64,000 nt of DNA, taken from NCBI RefSeq assembly GCF_030272615.1, contig NC_081409.1:650038468-650102467 (forward strand), in the 5' to 3' direction. The notes under the pieces were generated by a model, which was given only the letters and a program-made list of their open reading frames with translations, did no database searches and had not been told where the DNA came from. Below are positions 1-10,890 of the stretch, one piece after another. Both the position numbers and the translations under genes were made by a program. The stretch's first letter is position 1. Each line of letters begins with the position of its first letter. The DNA comes from Cryptomeria japonica. Taxonomy: Eukaryota; Streptophyta; Pinopsida; Cupressales; Cupressaceae.

Positions 1-635
1 ATTTGAAATTGCAGAGCTCTCCCATTCCAATTTGCAAATTTTGAATTTATCTTTTCAAAATGTAGGGCATAAGACAGGTTTTTTTTTTTTTCAAAATCTA
101 AAGGAAATCAATCCCGCAGGCCAGTGTGTGCGGATTCACACCATTCATTTTGCCAGGTAGGTTTGCTTTGTCTCTCTTAAAATCGTTTAAAATATATGCA
201 AAATTGGATAGATGTGTTTGTGTAAAATTGACCAAGTGATTAAGTCCTTAAACCGCATCTTTTTCCGTTTAAAAGGCATCGGGCAAAGCAATTGAAATCA
301 GAGTCTGTTCCCAAGAATTAACCAGAACATGTATTTTCAGACATAGGGAATATTTAAACCTCGTCCATTTTGAAGATTGGTCCTAAAATGCCTAAGTGTA
401 AATTTAGCAGTCGAAATCGCCTAAGTCCTTGAACCGCAGCCGAATAAGTAAATTCGTAATCAAAGAGCTTCATAATGTTCATGTCTAAATCAATCAAGCT
501 CTTTAGCTAAAATATAGTGCTTTCTTCAAAATTTGGTTTTCAAATTTAATCCTTGTATGCTAACGTATCCCTTTATATAACCCACTTTGTTTCCTTCATA
601 TCATCTTGTAATACGTGTCCGGCTGTGCACGATAG
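1..635 (+). other. Non-coding leader upstream of the RT-less ORF
   Basis: No convincing coding sequence. A TATATAA box lies at 574-580, about 55 bases before the first ATG of the following ORF, so a promoter here is possible. The phrase 'taagtcctt(g/a)aaccgca' occurs twice (near 242 and 422), which suggests an old internal duplication. I read it as the untranslated leader or LTR remnant of the element carrying the next ORF; the start of that element lies outside the window. Confidence 0.4.
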
Positions 636-3600
636 ATGCCTAAATCTGCAGTAGAGTCCTCAAAGACACCTAGTTCAGCCGAAACGTCTCGAGCATCCAA
701 GTCAGACATCCCTCACAAAGTCGAAAAGATGAAATATCAGTATCAGAGAGGAAGACTAAGGGAATCAAAAGTTCAGAGTGCGTGGGAAAATGTAGGTGAT
801 ACTGACCTAGGCCACATTGATATTCAAGATTTCAGAGTCAAAGTTTTTTCCCCTAATGCCTATGGTAGGCCTAGGCAGATGATGGAAAGTGGCATCATCC
901 AGGTAGCAGGATTTCCCCCGTCAGTGCAAAATTATGAGCTGATCGTAGAGGCTACCCGGCATTACCAACCAAACACCAGGTTGGTTCTCCTCGAGAATAT
1001 GGTCCTCACTGACTTCACTCCTTAATCCATTAGCGACGCATTTGATATTCCCTTCCCAAACAACCCCATAGCAATAACTATAGATGTAGCGCATGTGGTG
1101 TATGACATGAACCCTGCCAAATGCAGAACACTGATAAATGAGGAGTGGTACAAGGAGAGAAGACCTCCAAGCATCAGAATTGGGAAAAAGACCCCCAGAA
1201 GCGACTTTCACAATGAGCATGGAGACATGGTCACATTGCTCAGCAGGGTTATGGGACTCTCCCAATCTAACTACTTTGATGAGTGGATGTTCTACTTTAT
1301 AGAATAGGTCTTCTCTACGAAATCCAACTTTGATTGGGCCGAGATCATAAGTGACAACATCCATACCCAGTTGATCGAACTTCAGGCAAAAAAGTACTTT
1401 ACTATGACATCCTATCTAGTCTACATGTTCGCCAGAAACCAGCCACTGCCAGGTTTAGTCATGAAGGGTGAAATTGGGAATGGGCCCAATTAGGTGAAGG
1501 TGTATGATTGTTATCCACAGTTACATTATAAGGACATAGCTCAAAGGGAAAAGAATAGCCCTGCCTATGTAGTTGGTCAGTATGAGCGTGTCAATGACGC
1601 TTTCACAATGGGCCTGGTCAGACTGATGCAAGGAGGACTACACATAAGGCTCTCAGAGCATGCTACTATTTTGGTACAAAGGTATGGTGCCTGGTTCATC
1701 CAATTCCCAAGTTTCTCCTACATCCGAATAGTTGGCTTTGAAGGTGCTCCTTTCTGACTTCCGCAACACCCGACTGACAAAATAGTTCTCCTGAAAGTCG
1801 CAAGGCAATCACGTCCGGTGAACAGTTTACTCAAAGACAAGAATCAGTCCGGATTCGCCTTCCCTATGATCATAGGTAACCTCGATGTCCATCTGAAAAG
1901 TCCAGCTCATGTCGAAGAATCCCTTGCAGAACTAGCCTCTTACGGCCTGTAGGAACATTTCCTGGGGAATTGTTTTGATCACAACAATCTGGCAAAGAGA
2001 GCCTACGGTAGGTGCTACAGAGCGAAGGAGTCAGTTGAAGATTATTGGAAAAACTGCTCTGATGACTATGAAGTTCGACGACGCGAGTATTCAAGGCTAA
2101 GTGTGTAGCAAATGCGACTCTATGAATACCGTCGGGTCCTGGATCAGCTAATGGATTCTGGAAATTGCCTACAAGTCTGGGAATTTGAGGCGGTAAGACA
2201 TCTCTTGCCAGGCATCGATTGGTCACAAAATCCAATCACTAGTTTTGAGGCGGTTATGGCAGCCCCAGGAAGGTACACCGATCAATGGTTGCACCAACAA
2301 ATTGAATGGCTAATTCATGAGGGAGTCTAGTTCACCTACCACATGATGGGTAGCCTTGATTCTCAGTCCTTCAAAGATGAGGGAATCTCGAGTGCACCAA
2401 AGGAAGAAGTTGAAAAGCCCGAAAAAATGAAGAAGGCTAAAGCCAGTAAAGGGACTCGAACATCTAAAAGAACAAGAAGGGAGAAGATCCTTATTAGGAC
2501 AGCAGAGGTCACTTCATCATCAAAAGACCCCAGTTCATCTGATGATGTAATAGAACTAGATTATATACCTGCTCCGCCTTCCCACAGCGATGTTGACACA
2601 TTCGGAGCTGATGATCCTCCTGCACCTGACATGCTAAATACAGAGGTGAGGGTCATTGAGGCTGCCGAACCTGAGAATTAGGTGGAGGAAGGAGAAACTT
2701 TGTCTACTCAGGGGGTTGAGGTGCATGAACCCACCCATGGGAGTCGCCATGAATTGCAACTGCATAGTACTGCCAAGGATGACTCCACTGTTGAAGGAGA
2801 GTAAAGGATAGATGAGACTCGCGAACCTGAAAGGACTAAAGAACAACCATCACATGAAGATATCAGACAGTTGTTCAGTGAAGCAGGAGAGAACTCAGAT
2901 GCGAGCAAGGGACTTGACACTTCTTCCACTCCTCCTATAACAGAGCAGCTGCAAATATGTAATGAGCTAGCTGAAAACATTAAAGAGCAGAGTGCAAATT
3001 TAACTATAGCATCAACCCAGACCATACCTCAAGATTGGTTAGTTGCTTGAGCTCAGCACAAGGCAGCCACCAAGCCACCCATTGACTTGGAGGACATTTT
3101 CTCACGCATAGGCGAAGCCAAGTCCAAGGGGAAGAAAAAGCCTAAAGCATATTCCCCGATAACCAAAGATGAACAAAGGAACCGTACCCTTCATATCGCC
3201 ACTCCGCCTGTCGATAAGCTAGCAGATCAAGTTACACTAGTTGGTTATAACATCACAGTCGTCCCAATTGGACGAGCCACCAAGGAACAAGAAAGGGAGG
3301 AATTCAAAGACTTTGCGCAAAACATGCTCAGACAACTCGAAGAGATAACTGCTATAAAGGACATGTATCGAGTTCGTGCTGAGGGTACATTGATCAAATT
3401 CTGAGACCATTACATAATGCCTCCGAATCCCACATTCCCTCGACAGCATTGGCACAAAGGACCACCACAAAATTTGAAGGAGTACGAGATACTGCCAAGG
3501 TCGTCAAGGAATGGATGCAGGGTCTTAAAGAGAGGGGAGAAAAAATCATTGAAGAGGTAAAAGAAATGGCCCACCATGGAGAGACCGTTCTGGTCAAGCT

Positions 3601-4214
3601 GCTTGAGGTAAAATAGGAATGCCTCAAAGTCCATGAGGTAGCTGCTACAACTCTTCCTCTCGTAAGAGATCTTTTCTGGACCCAAGCACAGATCCCTACT
3701 TTCTCCACCATCCTAGACCATCACCATGAAAAGAGAGACAAGAGAAATCATTGACAAAGAGCAAGATGCATGCGAGGGAATTCTGAAGAACATTTAGGAA
3801 CTTGGCAAGACAATCCTCGGATCAATGGTTCTAGGGTGGAAAAATGATCTGTCCGATGACGTAGTGCAACCAGATTGGGAGAAAAGATTGAGAGCGGATA
3901 GGATCGCCTACTCCACTAAGGACCTGGATTTTGCCGGCAAACTACATTCAAACATTTTGTGTTTTGAGGCTCATCGGTCCAACTGGTAGGATGGTTTGAA
4001 GCATGTAGATCGTTATATAGAGGGCATGCAGTATAAAACACATCATCTCCCTATGCCTCAGTTCACGATGCTATTCCAGTTGTATATCAGGTTCCAAGAG
4101 TATGTTCATGAAGAGCGTGCAGTAGGTCGGGACATTTGGAAAGAATATTTGCATGGCGAGGATCAATTTTTAGTAAAGGGATATGAAGCTGGAAAAGAAA
4201 AAGTGCTTTCTTAA
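636..4214 (+). pseudogene. Long decayed ORF of a putative non-autonomous LTR element, no RT or integrase
   Basis: Open stretches beginning at 636, 1095, 1494, 2112, 2343, 3087 and 3996 all lie in the same frame and are separated mostly by single stop codons, so they are one former reading frame of roughly 1,190 codons. A detour into another frame between about 3400 and 3740 marks two compensating indels. The first third looks like a folded domain. The middle (2343-2850) is lysine-rich, then acidic and Ser/Pro-rich. The stretch at 3480-3620 is charged and likely coiled coil. I see no zinc knuckle, DSG protease motif, integrase or YxDD motif. The ORF ends just before an LTR, so it fills the internal region of an element without its own polymerase. 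It resembles plant transposon-associated ORFs of unknown function; the exact family is not recognised. Confidence 0.55.
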
Positions 4215-5333
4215 AATGCATTTTTTCTTTTAAATTTGAAAAAGCACTTTTTGGCCAAAGTTCATATTTGAGTGCCAAGTCAGTTTTAAACTTTAAACTT
4301 TGTGCATGTGCAGTTTTTGAATTATTATGGATAGTTTTTTAATTACTTTTTTAGGTAGTTATTGCTCCCTTTTGGGTGGTTGCTGATATTTACCCTCCAT
4401 TTATGGGTGTGGGTACCTTTTGTAAAGATGAATCTGGGCCACTTGTTTAGTTTAGATGTTGGCCATTCATCTATTTTTGGAAGCCTATTTAAAGGGATTG
4501 GTTTTCCCTTATTTTGTAAGAAGTTCAAGGATTGTTGCTGAAGCTCTAGCGAAATTTACACAGGATTAATGCAAAGTTAAGGTTGCTTTCTTTTCATTGT
4601 GAGTGCATGGTTTGCTTCTTCACCATTTAAATTATTCTGTTATGTCTTTAATTTTTCTATAGCATTTTCTAGATAAACATCTGATAGAATCCTCGATGTT
4701 CATACCATTAAGGATTGATTGATTGTCATTCCCTTTGCATGGTTAATCTGAACCTTCTCATATGCTTAGTTCGGTTATTAAACACTTAGTGAATAAATGT
4801 TAAAGTTCTAAAGTTATGTTTAATAGCATGAAAACTTATTTTCCCTTGAAGATCGCACTAGATTCTTACAAACGTTGTGCTTAGATAGCTAATAGTGTTT
4901 AATCTGGTTATTTGGAGGTGTCTGTCTGTTTTTCTTGAAAATGCTATCTTAGTTAATTAGTTAGATTTTCTGTATCTCTTTTCCCTATCCCTCTTTTTTC
5001 CTTTTTTACCAAGAAGAATCCACAATCCAGCTGAATTAGTATCAATCCAGCTTAAATCAATCGATAACGAGACTGTTAGAATTTTAGGGAACTCATCCAA
5101 TAATTGTCCATCTCAATGTAAGTCCCCTTTGTGTTTCCAACAAAACACATCGAACCACTGAGTAATCCCGCAGTAAAGACTTGACAATCAAAACCTTGAG
5201 GTCGTCCCCTTTGATCAAAGAAACAACATTAGGGATTTCCTTATCTCAAGAGAGGATAGGATACTCAGCGAGTACATTCTATTCTGCATTGGCCGGATGG
5301 AACCGTAGCAATGTGATTACAGACACGTCAACA
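4215..5333 (+). mobile_element. LTR of a gypsy-type element (left edge approximate)
   Basis: The right edge is well set: the sequence ends in CAACA at 5333, and four bases later comes a primer-binding-site-like sequence. A TATA-like CTATTTAAAG lies near 4485. The tail (about 5240-5333) resembles the tail of the solo LTR ending at 15409: both contain 'ctcaagagaggata' and end in tcaaca, so the two LTRs belong to related families. The left edge is unclear and set to the end of the preceding ORF. A PBS directly downstream means this copy served as the 5' LTR of whatever follows, although an element ORF also ends directly upstream. Confidence 0.5.
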
Positions 5334-5337
5334 GAAT

Positions 5338-5353
5338 TGGCGCTAGAAGGAGG
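5338..5353 (+). promoter_or_regulatory. Primer binding site after the LTR
   Basis: TGGCGCTAGAAGGAGG starts four bases after the LTR end. TGGCGC-type primer sites are typical of plant Ty3/gypsy elements of the Tat/Athila group. The complementary tRNA was not identified. Confidence 0.5.
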
Positions 5354-6198
5354 GCCATAATGCAGTATGGTATTGCTACATGAATTCCCATTCGATTTGC
5401 CCCTTGAACAGCCTGGTCAAGGACTCAATCAGTAATATACTGTAGATCAGATACGAACACTTGAAAATCAAAAATAAATTATCCTCACTTCAGACAAGTC
5501 GCACTATTAATCAGGAAGAAGAAAAAGGGTTTGCAAATAGAGACCGTGATCAAGGAAAATCTGGACAGGCAAAGGATTGCTGCCCTTCACAAGAAAGTTC
5601 TTAAAGAAATCCGATAGTTTTCTTTCCAGTCTGCTAACATGGTAAGAGATGGGTTTGCCCATTAATCCTCCTCAACCAGGAAGAGATGCCGAACCAGTGA
5701 TACAGCTAGATTTGAACTTCAATGACGAACAAGAGAACCTTATCATTGAGTTATATAGCTTGGCCTGGTCTGTAAAAAGAAATTATCCTGACTAGTCTCG
5801 AATGTGCTTTGTCTTGAGGAAGAATAGGAGATTGCTGATCGCATCGACGCACAAAATCAGAGATAACAGGAAGAAGCTAATTTAGCTCCTGCACCTGCTC
5901 TTGCACTGCATCAGCAGATGTGACATTAGAAATAGCTCACGCTGGACCGAATTGGATCTTTCTCTCTGGAGAAATTCGAAAGGGTCCTGAGGTCTAGCCC
6001 AGAACGGGAAAGATTTGCTCGATTTCACTTCTACGGTCGTAAAAGTTATCACCGGGTTGCAGACCCTAGTGAGCCCAGTTCATCGGACCAACAGTTTGTT
6101 GTCCTATCAAGCGTTGTTTTCACAGCCCCAGCCGTTACAACTCCAGTTCCTCTTTTAGTCCCATTAAATCAGCCACGGATGGCGCATAATCCACCTGC
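5354..6198 (+). other. Degenerate internal leader and start of a lost ORF
   Basis: This stretch follows the PBS and should be the 5' internal region of a gypsy-type element. A short open piece begins near 5648 (GLPINPPQPGRDAEP...) and runs into several stops and frame changes by 5800. The composition is Gln/Asn/Leu-rich, but no known domain is recognisable. Near 6195 the sequence passes into a different, Lys/Glu-rich reading frame that belongs to an element with a copia-type PPT and LTR. A chimeric junction or deletion therefore probably lies around 6150-6200. Confidence 0.35.
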
Positions 6199-8107
6199 CC
6201 CAAAAAGAAAGAGAAATCTGCAAGGAAGTATGTAGCAGCAGAGGAGGAAATTGAATCGAATGAACAGGTCAGAGAGGTGAAGAAAACAATTACATTTGCT
6301 AGAGTAGTCAAAAAACCTCTATCCGGTGATGCTCCACCTGTAAAGAAAACTTAAGCATAAGATGAGCAATCTAGCAAAACAAGAGCAGGCAAAAAGAAAT
6401 CTGAGATAGATGAAGCTCTTAACTTGGGTAAGATTGAAGGTTCCTACACTATTGTGCCCCCATTACAAAAGATTGTAGATGCAATAGTAAATGAAGGTAA
6501 CTTGACAAATCTTTTTGTGTATTATGAGCATTCTTCTGAAAAGGTTCGGAGAGATACTGAAGAAGTAGTTGTACATTATATGATTTCTTTTAGTAAAGCA
6601 TTGATTGAACTATTATCCGTGATCCCAAAAGAGTTATATGACATTTTGGATGCTCGGAGACACACAACTAGTCTAGAAGATGAGAGGTTAAAAGAACTTA
6701 CCTTAGTAAAGTTGTGTCCTACTCCTAATATAACAAGATCTATCAAATTCTAAAATTTTTGGGACTTGCTAAGGAAAAATTCCGGAGCAAGCACAGAGTA
6801 AACAAAATAATGTTCGGAGGAGTAGATGAAGTAGTGAAGGATACAAAAGGAATTTTGAGGAAAATTTTGAAAGAAAATAACTATCAGGTTAATCTGGAGA
6901 AGGATGACTCCCAACCAAAAGGACAATAAAGCAATGATACTTCTCCGGTGGTTCATGTACAGACAAAAGTTTCTCAGGATCATCCATTTATACAGATTGA
7001 TCCGGTTGAACAAGAAATTGCAGATGACATCACTGAAAATCAAGTAGTTGACAACTCTGGTGAACCTATACAGGATCCTCCGGAAATAGAAATCATTGTT
7101 GAGATGATAGCTGAGGAGATGGGTGATGCAGGAAAGGGTGAAGGCAATAGTGAGAAAGTAGAAAAATATGCAAGTTCAGAAGAAGATGTAAAGGGGAAGG
7201 GTGAAGAGAAGACTGATGAGGCTCCAGTGACCATGACCAAAGCCCTTGTTCTTGACAAAGGAAAGTAGATTGCAGATGATGAGGATGACTTCTCTCATGG
7301 TCTGGTAGACTTGAGTACTCTGTCCCCTCTTCAAGCACTAAAGTTAGCCACCCTCACAAAAATCAGGGCAAGTGAGGACTTACTTAAGTCCCCATTTCAA
7401 GATAAAGAGGTTATATCTTTGGTGACTGCAGTTTTGGAGAAAATATTTGCTAACCTTAAGCAGGATTCCAGTGATACACGCTCCAGTAAGCTTAAGAGTA
7501 TGTTACACAAAGTTGAATTAGATTTTGTATCATTAGAGAAAGCAACGGATATAAAGGTTTTGAACAAGTTTAATGAAATTAAGCTCCAAGCATTTTTGAA
7601 AACAATTGAGGCTGATAGGGTAGTATTGAAATTTGCGGTGAAAAGTGTTGAGGATGTATTAGATGAAGGTGGTTAAATCTTCAATTCATATCTCTTTTTG
7701 CCTAAGTTTTTTGCAGACACTGACAAGAAAATAAGAGATCTTGAAGGGCAATTAGCCGGTGCAGCACAATCATTTGCCTTGCATTCAGTATTTCCAAGTA
7801 CTCTTGAAGACCAAATAATAGATCTCACTGATAAAATAAAGGGCGTGAATAAGGAAAAGGATTATATGATAAGAGGAGTAGGTGAATTGAGAAGTTTAAT
7901 CACTCCCAGATGGATACTTTACTTGGTGCTCAGCAGGATGCAGTAACTGCTTTGGGAAAAGATGTCCCGACAGATCTTAAGGGTGTAGAAGTTCATGCAT
8001 ACATTTTTAGCACCCTAATTAATGTTTTGAATTGTTTACTAAGAGGATGGAATGAATATCTAAAATCCTTGAAGGTAACTTATGTAGATATTTTCAAGTT
8101 TCTGTAG
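6199..8107 (+). pseudogene. RT-less ORF next to a copia-type LTR
   Basis: The reading frame begins Lys/Glu-rich near 6199, covers the open stretch 6424-6753, changes frame near 6750, then continues in one frame through 6948-7268, 7311-7676 and 7698-7905. A second shift near 7905 leads to the last stretch ending at 8107. In total about 635 codons with a few stops. The part at 6424-6753 looks like a compact helical domain. 6960-7270 is strongly acidic. 7311-7900 is heptad-rich and probably coiled coil. No gag zinc knuckle, protease, integrase or RT is visible. The ORF stops about 200 bases before a polypurine tract and an LTR, so it lies at the 3' end of the element. It could be an extra 3' ORF of a copia element or the main ORF of a non-autonomous derivative. 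Function unknown. Confidence 0.5.
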
Positions 8108-8169
8108 ATCACTGTACATATTTTTTTGTACATAAGTTTTGGTAGATCCCTACCTTTGCCATTGATGTC

Positions 8170-8314
8170 AAAGGGGGAGAGAGAGCAATAAAAAATGGTG
8201 TACATTCTTAGGGGGAGTTAGTTGAGTTTACAAATTTTCTAATTGATTGCAGTTTTGGAGTGTTGGACACTTGTCATTTTTCATAGTGTTGCCATCAATG
8301 CCAAAGGGGGAGAT
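8170..8314 (+). promoter_or_regulatory. Polypurine tract and upstream PPT-like copy
   Basis: AAAGGGGGAGAT at 8303-8314 directly abuts the TGTTGG start of the LTR, the expected position for the plus-strand primer. It sits in the phrase 'gccatcaatgccaaaggg', which recurs next to the copia LTRs at 48263 and 62152 on the other strand. A second copy, AAAGGGGGAGAGAGAG, lies at 8170-8185, and GGGGGAG near 8211, so the tract is preceded by decoys. Confidence 0.75.
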
Positions 8315-9468
8315 TGTTGGTAAAAGATACTCTTCTAGTGATGTTCCGATGGAGATTGATGATGTTAGATGTATGGATATTAATTAGGGGTTGTCAATGA
8401 TGGCAGCTCAGCCTAGTAATCCTATCTAGTATATGGAGATTGGGAATACGGGAAGTCTTAAGTAAGTTTGGTTATTCATGAAGCATAAGTCTGGTCAGTG
8501 GAACATAGTGTATTGATTCGATAAGCATTATTCATTTCCGATGATGCAGTTTTAGTTGCGGTGATTGGAATAGTTGATTGGATATGTGAGGCAACTTTTC
8601 ATGCAATCCTAGCCTCCGGTGCTGATTCTAGTGCAATTTTCTTGGTCATGTATCCTTATGGTGATTCATCATTATGTTTGATGGTGTAGCGTGTGATCCG
8701 GATTCCTTGAGGTGATTTTGGTGGATGTTGATGAGTTCGAGGTGATTGGGCCAACTTATGGAAAGCTTGTGATCATATGTTTTAGGTCCAGTATTTGGAT
8801 TTGCACTGTTTTGAGCCGACATGAACCTACATGTTTCACATTTTGTTGTTTTGTGAAGCCGACTAGTTGAAGATCTATTTTAGTGGTGCGGATATATTAG
8901 ATTGACTTGGATGATCATTTTAGGTGGTGTTTGTGTGTGCAAGATTGTGTTGGAAGCATTTGAGTACAGTTTCACGTGCGTATCTTAATTTTTCATGATC
9001 TGGTACATGTAGCAAAGTAGTTTTCTTGAGCAGTGACAACGGATCATTCTTGAGCCTAACCAAAACTGATTCCTGGCATTTGTAGATGCTATATTCCATT
9101 TCAAACATCGTATTTGCTTCTATATCTTATTTGTAGGATAGTGAGTCCTTAGAGGTTGCAGCCTTGTTTTGTAATTTAGCAGTGAGCTTTAGGCAATGTG
9201 CTTGAAGGCAAGTGCATTCCACCTTTGTAATATTGTTTTACTACTGGCCATAGTATAATAATATTGTGGGTACTCAATCCCACCATGGTTTTTCCCTTTC
9301 TAGGTTTCCATGTAAAAATTTCGGTGTTATGGTTGTGTGGTTATTTGCTTTGTGTTTCTGCATTATAGTTTCTGTTCTTTGTATCTTGTGGTTACATAAT
9401 CAATTTTATAAATTTGTAAGTAGCAGAACATTCATTCGCCCCCCTCTTAGTGTTCATTGATTCCAACA
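8315..9468 (+). mobile_element. Copia-type 3' LTR, 1154 bp
   Basis: Begins TGTTGG right after the PPT and ends CCAACA at 9468. The R/U5 signature seen in all copia LTRs of this window is present in sense orientation at about 9279-9321 (ccatggtttttccc...ggtttccatgtaaaa), followed by the C-run CGCCCCCCTC near the end. The phrases gagccgacatg (8812) and gcggatatatta (8888) also occur in the minus-strand LTR at 21822-22955, so the two are the same family. No 5' partner LTR is present in the window; the element is 5'-truncated or rearranged. Confidence 0.75.
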
Positions 9469-10294
9469 CCATATTCCTTTATCGATTCAATCATTCAATA
9501 CCTATCTACAACCACACATGCACTACCCACCACCAGAGATATGCCCAATCTAAAAGAGGCACATACCAAAACATTAATGACAAAACCAATTAAATTTGTT
9601 AGTCTTTTATTGATTTTGGGATTCCTCTCCTCACAACCCATTCTACCCCACTACTACCATATTGGGGTCCTTAATGAGTTGGTCAAAAGGCACACACCCA
9701 CAATCTAATGCCTACAAAAAGTAAAATTGGAAAATTCAAAATTATAGTTTTCCTCTACGTTGATGCCTTTGCATCAGACACCCATGGAAAGAAGAAAATG
9801 TTTCCTGGATCACAACTCAAAAACATTTGTAGACCCTATACCTATCTTAGATCCATCTCTCTTTTTTGTCCATTAGAATCTCATGTCCAATACTTTGTGC
9901 AATCTCACAATGTTATCCTCTTTCATCCTTCTTTCACTTCTCACATCTTTTGCAACATCATACAATCTTTCCCTACATACAAATCAACACTATCAACATC
10001 CATCTGAACCATCTTCTTTGTATTCTTTATCTCATTAATCTCATTATGCAAATCATTTTTCACAATTTCAAGAAAGTATAACCTTACATCTTTAACTAGT
10101 TTAGCTTTTCCCCCTCCTTCCACCTTTTGTTTTGTTCATGATTTTTTATTGTTTCAATGTCTTCTAAAAGGCATAATATTGATGCAATATGATTTCCTTC
10201 TTTTAAAACAGCGTTAGTATAATAATCAAAAGTCCCAATCTTCTCATTTCCTAACAAGGAATATGTTAGTAACCTCAAAATTTTCAAAATGTGG
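9469..10294 (+). repeat. Fragment of a dispersed repeat also found at 24757-25059
   Basis: From 'ccatattcc' through 'ttcaatcattcaatacctat' and 'ctaccatattggggtcctta' to about 9785, this stretch matches 24757-25059 closely apart from point changes and small indels. The second copy adjoins the LTR of a minus-strand gypsy element, so this one is probably a piece of the same LTR family. From about 9790 to 10294 I see only T/C-rich sequence without a gene; small open frames here have no recognisable product. Confidence 0.5.
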
Positions 10295-10796
10295 GAGCCT
10301 GTTGTGACGTATTCACATGTCGCCCCATTGCAAATGGGGACCCCTACTTTTTTGCTTTCTGGTGTTTGTTTCTATGTCTTTTAGGGTTTTGTCTATTAGC
10401 CTTTGCATGCTGAGTGTTGCCAGAGGGATCACTAAGAGAGCAGGCTTTGTTTTAGCTAAAGGTGAGTTAGTGGATGCTCCGAGTTAGGGTCATCTTTGAA
10501 AGTCTTCCTTAGGACAAGGTTTTTCTCTAGTTGCTAATTGTGTCTTGTTTGAGTTTGAGGAGGTCAATGAAGCTTGGTGAGTGAATGTCATCTTTGAAGG
10601 TCTGAGTTAGGTCAAATTGGTGAGTGATAAAGTCTGGAATATCATCCTGATCTTCCAATGTCCTGAAATTTGGTTGTCTGGAATGTCATCCCGATCCTAG
10701 AATTTGTCTGTCTGGAAAATTGAAGAATCCTCCAAAAACTAAATTTTGCATTATAACTCCTAGAGGTCCGAAACCACTCTCAAACATCCTGACAGT

Positions 10797-10863
10797 ATAT
10801 ATGGAATATAACTTAAAGTATAAGAGAAATGTCACTTATACTTAAATTTTATATTCCATATAT
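10797..10863. repeat. Long AT-rich hairpin
   Basis: The left arm 10797-10824 (atatatggaatataa...) pairs with the right arm 10835-10863 (...ttatattccatatat) around a 10-base loop. Only a small bulge breaks the stem. It lies immediately upstream of the first tandem unit. Confidence 0.75.
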
Positions 10864-10890
10864 GAATCTTGACGGAGAGACCAAAATGTC

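Noticed and set aside
921-1364. 147-codon open frame on the minus strand
   Set aside because: It overlaps the long plus-strand frame, whose pieces share one register over 3.5 kb; this is a shadow.
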